From: Clostridiaceae bacterium
GTDB taxonomy: Bacteria > Bacillota_A > Clostridia > Acetivibrionales > Acetivibrionaceae
Assembly: GCA_012513545.1 (NCBI GenBank)
Contig: JAAZCB010000693.1
Coordinates: 1 to 10,671 of the forward strand
Reading direction: 5' to 3'
Length of the DNA: 10,671 nt
Shown one piece after another: positions 1 to 5,437 of this stretch; position 1 is the stretch's first letter; each line of letters begins with the position of its first letter. The notes beneath the pieces were generated by a model. That model was not told the DNA's origin and made no database searches. It saw only the letters and a list, made by a program, of their open reading frames with translations. Both the position numbers and the translations under genes were made by a program.

Positions 1-1555
1 CATGCTTAACATAATCCTGTATTTCCTTTTTCAGTTCCTCAGATGCAGTATACCCTTTTGCAAGCACAACAGTAGCTTTGACAACAGTTCCGCGAACCTC
101 ATCAGGTACTCCTGTTACAGCACATTCAAGAACAGACGAATGCTCAATAAGTGCGCTTTCCACCTCAAAAGGGCTGATTCTGTAGCCTGAAGCCTTTATA
201 ACATCATCGTTTCTACCCACAAACCATAGGAAGCCATGCTCGTCACGATATGCCATATCACCAGTGTGATAGATATCATTGTACCAAACTCTTTCTGTTG
301 CTTCCTGGTCTCTGAAATAGCCACTAAAAAGCCCGGCTGGCTTATTGGAATCAACCCCTCTTATAACCAGTTCTCCTTCCACCCCTGCAGGACATGTACA
401 GTCATTTTCATCTACAATATCAATATTGTAAGCAGGATTTGGCTTTCCCATAGCTCCGGGAAGAATATCCAGCCATTCAAAGTTTGCAACAAGAACAGTA
501 GTTTCTGTTTGCCCAAATCCATTCAGAATACCAAGTCCCGTCCGCTTTTGAAATCGGCTGTATACATCTGGGTTAAGAGGCTCTCCTGCAGTTGAACAGT
601 GTACAATAGATGAAAGATCGTATTTTTCAAGCTCATGCTGTAAAATAAACCTGTACACAGTTGGTGGTGCACAAAAAGTTGATATCCTGTACTTCTCAAT
701 TTTTTCCAGAAGCTTATCCGGCTCAAATCTGTCCATATCATACACAAACTGCACAGCTCCGCAAATCCACTGGCCGTATATTTTACCCCACCCAAATTTA
801 GCCCATCCCGAGTCGGAAAGAGTCAGGTGGAGTCCTCCATCAACTACTCTCTGCCAGTATTTAGCTGTCACGATGTGACCAAGCGGATAGGTAAAATCCT
901 GAACAGCCATCTTTGGCATGCTGGTAGTTCCCGAAGTAAAATATATTATCATAGGGTCTTTATTTGTTGTACCAGCACTTCCGGACGGCCTTATCCATTC
1001 CTCACTGGCACCTTCAACCGTTCTGTCAAAATCCGTCCATAACTCCCGTTCTCCACCCACGAGGAATAGCCCTTCAACTGTTGGTGACTTCTTGATTGCT
1101 TCTTCAACCTGTTGTATCACATCAGGCTGGTTATAAGCTATAATAGCCTTGATTGAAGCAGCGTTATTTCTGTAGGCTATATCCTTTTCTGTCAGCTGAT
1201 TGGTAGAAGGAATATAAGCGGCTCCTATTTTTGCCAGAGCAAAAGCCACAAAGTAAAACTCATACCGTCTCCTGAGAATAAGCATTACACGGTCTCCCTT
1301 CCGGATTCCGGCTTCACTCAGCATATTGGCAGTCTTGTCCGACCATTTTTTTAAGTCCTTGAAGGTAAATACACGCTCAGCTCCGTTGTCATCACACCAT
1401 ACCAGCGCAGTACGCTCAGGCTCTAGCCTCGCATATTCATCAATTATATCGTAAGCAAAATTAAAATTTTCATGCACCTTAATTTTGAAATTTTCACAGA
1501 AATCCTCATAAGATTCAAAATTTTCTTTTTCTATGTATTTATAAGCCAGATTCAT
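1..1555 (-). CDS. Acyl-CoA/acetyl-CoA synthetase, AMP-forming (C-terminus cut by window edge)
   Basis: Adenylate-forming enzyme that activates a carboxylic acid with ATP to an acyl-AMP and transfers it to CoA; cytoplasmic. I translated 518 residues on the minus strand without a stop. The start ATG (1553-1555) follows a GGGGAGT ribosome site. Visible ANL motifs are the P-loop FTSGTTSMPKM (about residues 206-216, with Ser where Gly is usual), GFGQTETT (346-353), YHTGD with Asp433, and the hinge GRNDDVIKASGYR near 443-459. Order and wording resemble the medium-chain (ACSM-like) acyl-CoA synthetases of clostridia, usually about 550 residues. Roughly 35-40 residues are therefore missing, including the segment expected to carry the catalytic lysine. 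It sits 13 nt behind the XRE-cupin regulator gene, so the two are probably one transcript. The true acyl substrate cannot be read from the sequence; acetate, propionate, branched or aromatic acids are all possible. Confidence 0.93.
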   Translation of the reverse strand, partial: MNLAYKYIEKENFESYEDFCENFKIKVHENFNFAYDIIDEYARLEPERTALVWCDDNGAERVFTFKDLKKWSDKTANMLSEAGIRKGDRVMLILRRRYEFYFVAFALAKIGAAYIPSTNQLTEKDIAYRNNAASIKAIIAYNQPDVIQQVEEAIKKSPTVEGLFLVGGERELWTDFDRTVEGASEEWIRPSGSAGTTNKDPMIIYFTSGTTSMPKMAVQDFTYPLGHIVTAKYWQRVVDGGLHLTLSDSGWAKFGWGKIYGQWICGAVQFVYDMDRFEPDKLLEKIEKYRISTFCAPPTVYRFILQHELEKYDLSSIVHCSTAGEPLNPDVYSRFQKRTGLGILNGFGQTETTVLVANFEWLDILPGAMGKPNPAYNIDIVDENDCTCPAGVEGELVIRGVDSNKPAGLFSGYFRDQEATERVWYNDIYHTGDMAYRDEHGFLWFVGRNDDVIKASGYRISPFEVESALIEHSSVLECAVTGVPDEVRGTVVKATVVLAKGYTASEELKKEIQDYVKH

Positions 1556-1568
1556 TTTTAACTCCCCT

Positions 1569-2117
1569 TTACAAAAGTATAACCGTAAGAAATTTTGCAG
1601 GTTTATTTTCCATTGCAAGCATTTTGTGAGGAATCATAGAATTGAAATACAAGGTATCTCCCGGCATCAATATATATTCCTCAGAACCTATAACAACTTT
1701 CATTTTTCCTTCAAGGCAGTAATTGAATTCCTGCCCTTTATGGGAAACCAACTGAGGATTCTTATTAGGATCAAGGGTTACAAGCAGCGGCTCAATCTTC
1801 CTGTTGGCATACTTGTAAGCAAGACTTTGAAAATCATACTGATCATAGCGTTCCACTTTCAGTCCTTCCCCATTTTTTACATAACATACATCGTGAAGCT
1901 TTGGTGAAACACCTGTAAGAACCTCTGTCAAATCTACTCCATAATAATCTGCTATTTCATATAGAATACTGATTGGAATATCAACCTCACCATTTTCGAA
2001 TTTCTGATACTCCTCAAAAGACACCCCCAACTTCTCCGCTGCTTCCTTTGGAGATATTGCACAGAGCAACCTTAAGCCCTTGATTCTAGCCGCAATATCC
2101 TTCACCTTTTCATTCAT
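1569..2117 (-). CDS. XRE-family transcriptional regulator with C-terminal cupin
   Basis: Predicted DNA-binding regulator of 182 residues. An N-terminal helix-turn-helix of XRE/Cro type spans about residues 5-60 (IAARIKGLRLL, then EAAEKLGVSFEEYQKFENGE, then ISILYEIADYYGV). A cupin barrel fills about 105-182 (GQEFNYCLEGKMKVVIG, PGDTLYFNSMIPHKM). In this family the cupin is thought to sense a small ligand. I chose the ATG at 2115-2117 because an AAGGA site lies 9 nt upstream. The longer reading from 2165 adds 16 residues without a ribosome site and starts only about 20 nt after the predicted -10. The gene directly precedes the acyl-CoA synthetase gene, so control of that gene, and of itself, by the activated acid or its CoA ester is a reasonable inference. 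No operator was identified. Confidence 0.92.
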   Translation of the reverse strand: MNEKVKDIAARIKGLRLLCAISPKEAAEKLGVSFEEYQKFENGEVDIPISILYEIADYYGVDLTEVLTGVSPKLHDVCYVKNGEGLKVERYDQYDFQSLAYKYANRKIEPLLVTLDPNKNPQLVSHKGQEFNYCLEGKMKVVIGSEEYILMPGDTLYFNSMIPHKMLAMENKPAKFLTVILL

Positions 2118-2126
2118 AGGAACACA

Positions 2127-2131
2127 TCCTT
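2127..2131 (-). promoter_or_regulatory. Ribosome binding site that decides the XRE-cupin start
   Basis: AAGGA on the minus strand, 9 nt before the ATG at 2115-2117. No comparable purine run precedes the upstream in-frame ATG at 2165. Confidence 0.65.
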
Positions 2132-2185
2132 TTTCAGTTAATATGAAAATCATATCAGAATACATATAGCTTATTTCATGTTAGA

Positions 2186-2214
2186 ATTATACCATATTTC
2201 TTGTAAAAACATAA
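2186..2214 (-). promoter_or_regulatory. Promoter of the XRE-cupin/acyl-CoA synthetase operon
   Basis: Read on the minus strand, a perfect TATAAT (2186-2191) is preceded by TGG, giving an extended -10 (TGnTATAAT). The -35 region 17 nt upstream is weak (TTATGT, 2209-2214), as is common with extended -10 promoters. The implied leader is about 60 nt. Confidence 0.55.
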
Positions 2215-2231
2215 ACAGGATGTTTTATAAA

Positions 2232-2276
2232 TTTTATTTAACCTCTTTCACTTCGTTCGAAAGAGGTTAAATAAAA
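2232..2276. terminator. 18-bp stem-loop, left hairpin of an overlapping pair
   Basis: Perfect inverted repeat: arm 2232-2249 pairs with 2259-2276, with a 9-nt loop. The outer part of the stem is A/T only, so the hairpin is flanked by T-rich sequence on one strand and A-rich on the other. It lies between the 3' end of the DUF975 gene and the promoter of the XRE operon. Its right arm shares bases 2269-2276 with the neighbouring hairpin, so the two cannot be fully formed together in one RNA. Confidence 0.6.
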
Positions 2277-2309
2277 AGGAACTGCTATTATGACAGTTCC
2301 TTTTTATTT
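2269..2309 (-). terminator. Intrinsic terminator after the DUF975 gene
   Basis: Arm 2269-2284 pairs with 2294-2309 (16 bp, core GGAACTG/CAGTTCC) around a 9-nt loop. On the minus strand the stem is followed by TTTTTATTT, the form of a Rho-independent terminator, about 40 nt past the DUF975 stop. The plus-strand copy also ends in a T run, so the element may work in both directions. Confidence 0.75.
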
Positions 2310-2347
2310 CAGTACCTATACCTTTAGTCTTGTTTAAACAAGTTAAA

Positions 2348-3148
2348 TTACCACTCCGAGGCTTCATCATGACCAGATTCTTCAATCATTAGTTCTTCAT
2401 AACTGCATAACCCATTATCAATAGCATTTCTCCTTAAGACCAAGTAAAGTTGTGCGAATGTTGCATCTAAATAAGGCATTACAAATACTACTCCTACGCA
2501 GCATGCCAAAAGTCCCAAAAGAAACCATCCGATAAATGACAGTACGAGCACAAACATACTGAATTTGTGTCCATAGGTCATTTTATTACTTAGCTCCAGT
2601 GCACGTTTGTGTCCTATATTAGGATTGTCAGCCAAAATATAAGGCACCATCATGTATGCATACGATTTTACATATCCCGGGATAAGCAGGAGAAAATACC
2701 ACAATAGGTTAATGACCCCTTTGTAAAGCATTGCTTTTACGACATCCTTGTAAATTCCTTTTTTAAAGGCAAAGCCTATTAAGTTTATATTGGAAGAACT
2801 TGGGTCTTGTGCTGATTGTACATAGAAACGTCTTCCGCCGACTTCAAGAGGATAACCAAGAAAAATACGAAAAGCTGCAACAATCATTAATACAATAACA
2901 AATATGAGTACAAAAACTGATATGAATGCCAGAATAGATCCAATATCAAAATCGGAAAAAGAATTACTGAAGTATTCAAAGTCTGAATTCCTATCGGAAA
3001 ACTGGTTAAAGTTGCCACTACCTCCACCGCCTCCTCTGCCTCTTCCGCCTCCGGCAAAAGCAATGATAACACTTACCAGTAATGACGGCCAATAAGCAGT
3101 TCTTAATACTTCCTTAGCTCTGGTCTTAAGATATTCACGAGTCCACAT
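2348..3148 (-). CDS. DUF975 family integral membrane protein
   Basis: A 266-residue polytopic membrane protein of unknown function. Hydrophobic segments are visible near residues 20-32, 70-95, 142-160 and 200-230. The family-typical stretch includes FLLLIPGYVKSYAYMMVPYI, then ILADNPNIGHKRALELS and LSFIGWFLLGLL, the pattern I associate with DUF975. A glycine-rich run (residues 33-45, with two Arg) followed by an Asn/Ser/Phe-rich stretch lies between the first two hydrophobic segments. Glycine or serine insertions there occur in this family. The start ATG is preceded by GAAGGAG. It has its own promoter (3274-3302) and terminator (2269-2309), so it is probably monocistronic. No role can be assigned from the neighbours. 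Confidence 0.88.
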   Translation of the reverse strand: MWTREYLKTRAKEVLRTAYWPSLLVSVIIAFAGGGRGRGGGGGSGNFNQFSDRNSDFEYFSNSFSDFDIGSILAFISVFVLIFVIVLMIVAAFRIFLGYPLEVGGRRFYVQSAQDPSSSNINLIGFAFKKGIYKDVVKAMLYKGVINLLWYFLLLIPGYVKSYAYMMVPYILADNPNIGHKRALELSNKMTYGHKFSMFVLVLSFIGWFLLGLLACCVGVVFVMPYLDATFAQLYLVLRRNAIDNGLCSYEELMIEESGHDEASEW

Positions 3149-3273
3149 TTTACCACTCCTTCTTCTTTTATGCTACACATGATCTACTTCTCTGGGAACC
3201 TGAAGTGCTAACAATTTTTGAATAGAAGTCTTTCTTAATTGCAGTAAATACTCCATTTGTCGAATATTGTATA

Positions 3274-3302
3274 ATTATATCATGACACAAAATAAGTTTC
3301 AA
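3274..3302 (-). promoter_or_regulatory. Sigma-A-type promoter of the DUF975 gene
   Basis: On the minus strand TTGAAA (3297-3302), a 17-nt spacer and TATAAT (3274-3279): a near-consensus vegetative promoter. The predicted start near 3267 gives a leader of about 120 nt before the ATG. Confidence 0.7.
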
Positions 3303-3390
3303 CACTAAGCAAACCTTGATAACAGTCATACTGCTTGATAATCTGCCTAAATCCGTATCGCATTATTATTTCCACAATCTGGCACACTTT

Positions 3391-3433
3391 ATTGTTAAAA
3401 CAATCTACTTTGTTATATAATTATAATAACAAA
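3391..3433 (+). promoter_or_regulatory. Promoter of the dockerin-CYTH gene with two dyad symmetries
   Basis: TTGTTA (3392-3397), an 18-nt spacer and TATAAT (3416-3421) form a plausible promoter about 30 nt before the start codon. A perfect dyad ATTGTT-AA-AACAAT (3391-3404) covers the -35, and a second, TTTGTTAT-N9-ATAACAAA (3409-3433), surrounds the -10. These are candidate operator sites. AT-rich DNA makes short dyads common, so the operator idea is weak. Confidence 0.5.
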
Positions 3434-3452
3434 ATTCTTCGGGGGATTTTAT

Positions 3453-4307
3453 ATGATAAAAAAAAGTTTATTCATAAAAAAATTCGTTTTGATTATCTCT
3501 GCAGTATTACTTTTTGCATCATTTGTTGTTAAAGCCGAACCATCGGATATGCCCATGCGCCTTGTTTATGGAGATCTGAATTCTGATGGTGTGTGCAATT
3601 CAACTGATTATAGTATCTTTAACCAGTTTCTTCTTGATAAGATAGAAAAGCCCGCAAACCCATATTTTGATAAATGTGCGGATTTGAATTCTGATAGCAG
3701 GATTAACTCTATTGATTACAGCCTGATGAAGAAATTTATACTTGGAGTCATCGATACCCTGCCATATGGTGGTAATGAAGTTACGCCTACACCTACTCAG
3801 ACTCCTTTTAATAATCCAAATAAAAATTATGAGATAGAGAGGAAATTTCTCATAAAAGTTGATAAAATCCCATATGACCTTAATACATTTGATAAATACT
3901 CACTTACACAGGCATACATAAGTTTTTCTCCTGAAGTAAGAGTAAGAAAAGCTAACGATAATATGTTCTGGTTTTGTGTGAAGACTCCGGTTGATTCAAC
4001 AGGCTTGGTACGTGAAGAACATGAATTTGCGATAACTGAAGAAGAATACTTGTATTTATTTAATAAAACCGAGGGTAATGTCATTACAAAGGATAGGTAC
4101 CAGGGACCTGTAGGACACTATATTTACTGCATTGATATTTTTTCAGGAATGTTTGAAGGGTTGGCCTTTATGGAGGTAGGGTTTGATAGTGTAGAAGAAG
4201 CAAATAATTTTATAGTTCCCGACTGGGTTGAAAAAGATGTAACAAGTGATAAAAGATACAAAAATGGAAGTCTTGCAAGGTTTGGCCTTCAAGATATAGA
4301 GCTATAG
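3453..4307 (+). CDS. Secreted dockerin-CYTH (triphosphate tunnel fold) fusion protein
   Basis: A 284-residue exported protein. Residues 1-28 form a signal peptide (MIKKSLFIKKF, hydrophobic core, VKA|E). A type I dockerin spans about 38-105 with two calcium loops, DLNSDGVCNSTD (41-52) and DLNSDSRINSID (77-88). A Thr/Pro linker follows (110-118). Residues 125-284 form a CYTH domain: ExExK signature EIERK (127-131), tunnel-type basic residues in VRVRK (162-166), Lys177, REEHEF (187-192), KDRY (213-216), Asp228, and the C-terminal pattern PDW...DVT.D.RYKN (256-271). The second acidic residue expected in the EVEF strand is Gly243 (codon GGG). CYTH enzymes hydrolyse triphosphates or polyphosphate or make cAMP; the substrate here is unknown. 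The start is set by GGGGGA 6 nt upstream. The dockerin implies docking on a cohesin scaffold outside the cell. The gene is monocistronic and convergent with the next one. Confidence 0.9.
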   Translation: MIKKSLFIKKFVLIISAVLLFASFVVKAEPSDMPMRLVYGDLNSDGVCNSTDYSIFNQFLLDKIEKPANPYFDKCADLNSDSRINSIDYSLMKKFILGVIDTLPYGGNEVTPTPTQTPFNNPNKNYEIERKFLIKVDKIPYDLNTFDKYSLTQAYISFSPEVRVRKANDNMFWFCVKTPVDSTGLVREEHEFAITEEEYLYLFNKTEGNVITKDRYQGPVGHYIYCIDIFSGMFEGLAFMEVGFDSVEEANNFIVPDWVEKDVTSDKRYKNGSLARFGLQDIEL

Positions 4308-4325
4308 TAATGTGAAACAGAGGCA

Positions 4326-4384
4326 AAACAGGGGGACGGCTAATGTGAAAGTTATTGATTTTCACATTAACCGTCCCCCTGTTT
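4326..4384. repeat. GC-rich palindrome of REP/RAYT-associated style between convergent genes
   Basis: Arm 4326-4350 pairs with 4360-4384 over 25 positions with one mismatch (4340/4370) and a 9-nt loop. The core GGGGGACGG/CCGTCCCCC, flanked by TGAAACAG/CTGTTTCA, matches the style of hairpins scattered through many Firmicute genomes and linked to REP-associated tyrosine transposases; that link is recalled, not searched. A partial extra copy of the outer arm, GTGAAACAG, lies at 4312-4320. The right arm runs into the stop codon (4384-4386) of the minus-strand lipoprotein gene, and the left flank begins just after the dockerin-CYTH stop. It probably also acts as a bidirectional transcription barrier, although no proper T run follows it. 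Confidence 0.7.
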
Positions 4385-5190
4385 CATTCACTGAACTTAT
4401 AGTTCTTCAACTCAAAAACTCCGTCCTTATACTCCACATCTGCTATAACTTCTCCTATATTATATGGCACTACATGCTTCTCATAGCAAACCCCCGCTCC
4501 GAAGCCCGCTGTGAGTTTACCGTTATCATTGCCAAATCTTACGATGCTTCCGAAAAATAAATTTTCGGCAATCTTTCCAAAGCTCTCTTCGTTGTAATCC
4601 TCCAGACTTACGGTGTATGTGCCATTAGGTGTCATGATTTCAGCCATCTTTTCTCCATCTTTATTATATGTTTTAAAACCAATGGCCTTTTGAAGTTGTT
4701 CAGTATAATTGCTAAACATATGATCTTTAAGAATCTCTGTTTCTTCAGATATTTCGATTATATGAAGCTCTTCTACCGATACGCCTGTTCCCGATCCAAT
4801 ATATAAAATTACTGAGAGCTCTTCTTTTCCGTCACCATCATAATCAGCCACCTGCATTCTTGGTAAAATACCTCTTGGCGTCATGTACAGCCATTCATAA
4901 TAATGCTCCTTATCCCTAACATGCAGAGTTACTCCATTCTCTTGTGCATAAAGAAAAATATCTTTTTCGGGTATTTGAGCAAGCAACCAGCTTTTAAAAT
5001 TGTCGTCATCTTCAGTATACACGGCCTTTTCAACACTATTGTCCTCCGGACCCGCTGAATTTGCCTTCTGCCCGTATGCTGCCGGTGTACTGTTAATTTT
5101 ACTGCTATTTGAACATGCAGTCATAATCTGGCATAATATCAGGCAAAAAATACTCGCAAGAATTAATCTGGTTCTTGATTTTCCTTTCAT
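4384..5190 (-). CDS. Predicted lipoprotein with a DxDxDG-type acidic loop, function unknown
   Basis: A 268-residue exported lipoprotein. Residues 1-25 form a lipoprotein signal ending in the lipobox MTAC, with Cys26 as lipid-modified residue; it is followed by a Ser/Asn/Gly-rich tether. The one recognisable motif, VADYDGDGKEELSVILYIGS, resembles the calcium-binding DxDxDG loops of FG-GAP/VCBS-like repeats. It is followed by GTGVSVEELHIIEI, and I see no catalytic motif. The start ATG at 5188-5190 is chosen because AGGAGA lies 6 nt upstream; starting at 5211 would add seven residues without a ribosome site. The stop codon lies inside the palindrome at 4326-4384. The gene is divergent from the cyclophilin-thioredoxin fusion and convergent with the dockerin-CYTH gene, so its neighbours suggest only a shared extracytoplasmic location. 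Confidence 0.85.
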   Translation of the reverse strand: MKGKSRTRLILASIFCLILCQIMTACSNSSKINSTPAAYGQKANSAGPEDNSVEKAVYTEDDDNFKSWLLAQIPEKDIFLYAQENGVTLHVRDKEHYYEWLYMTPRGILPRMQVADYDGDGKEELSVILYIGSGTGVSVEELHIIEISEETEILKDHMFSNYTEQLQKAIGFKTYNKDGEKMAEIMTPNGTYTVSLEDYNEESFGKIAENLFFGSIVRFGNDNGKLTAGFGAGVCYEKHVVPYNIGEVIADVEYKDGVFELKNYKFSE

Positions 5191-5196
5191 AGCGCT

Positions 5197-5202
5197 TCTC
5201 CT
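5197..5202 (-). promoter_or_regulatory. Ribosome binding site that decides the lipoprotein start
   Basis: AGGAGA on the minus strand, within AAAAGGAGAAG, 6 nt before the ATG at 5188-5190. It lies downstream of the alternative ATG at 5211 and so cannot serve it. Confidence 0.7.
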
Positions 5203-5238
5203 TTTAGACATATAAAATAATGTTATTTTGAGTATAAC

Positions 5239-5268
5239 ATTATCTTGTAATGTAGTTTTATTTGTTAA
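5239..5268 (-). promoter_or_regulatory. Possible promoter of the lipoprotein gene
   Basis: Minus strand TTAACA (5263-5268), an 18-nt spacer and GATAAT (5239-5244). A second -10-like TATACT lies just downstream without a good -35. Confidence 0.35.
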
Positions 5269-5293
5269 TGAAATTTAACTTTTCAGTACCTGA

Positions 5294-5401
5294 CTAAAAG
5301 ACTATAAGTCCTGCGTCAGAATAGCTGTTGCCATGCTTGCCACCGGTATCATCAAGCTTCAATATTGCCTTATCAGTAGTCAATGTGCTAAAATTAGACA
5401 T
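5294..5401 (-). pseudogene. Possible small ORF or gene remnant, 35 codons
   Basis: The minus strand of this intergenic stretch reads ATG to TAG with a protein-like composition, including DDTGGKHGNSYSDAGLIVF at the end. I see no ribosome site before the ATG and do not recognise the sequence. It could be the decayed end of a former gene or chance. It overlaps the region expected to hold the promoter of the plus-strand fusion gene. Confidence 0.2.
5365..5394 (+). promoter_or_regulatory. Weak candidate promoter of the cyclophilin-thioredoxin fusion gene
   Basis: TTGCCT (5365-5370), 18 nt, then TAAAAT (5389-5394), about 45 nt before the start codon. Only a moderate match to consensus. Confidence 0.3.
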
Positions 5402-5421
5402 ACACAGTAGCATAAATTTTG

Positions 5422-5428
5422 AAAGGTG
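5422..5428 (+). promoter_or_regulatory. Ribosome binding site that decides the fusion gene start
   Basis: AAAGGTG lies 9 nt before the ATG at 5438. The upstream in-frame GTG at 5426 overlaps this site and is therefore unlikely to be the start. Confidence 0.6.
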
Positions 5429-5437
5429 TGTTTTATT

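Larger units (their letters stand above)
3149..3452. other. Divergent intergenic region between DUF975 and dockerin-CYTH genes
   Basis: This 304-nt gap has no credible gene. It carries the minus-strand promoter at 3274-3302, with a leader of about 115 nt to the DUF975 start, and the plus-strand promoter at 3392-3421. I saw no riboswitch or terminator in the rest. Confidence 0.6.

Noticed and set aside
236..1136. Several plus-strand and off-frame ORFs (236-595, 827-1042, 918-1136, and 523-795 minus)
   Set aside because: All lie inside the acyl-CoA synthetase gene, whose own frame shows every family motif.
2118..2165. Longer N-terminus for the XRE-cupin regulator
   Set aside because: The extra 16 residues lack a ribosome site and begin very near the predicted transcription start; the inner ATG has a good site.
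4312..4560. Plus-strand ORF of 82 codons
   Set aside because: It starts in the palindrome and then runs antisense through the lipoprotein gene; no ribosome site and no recognisable protein.
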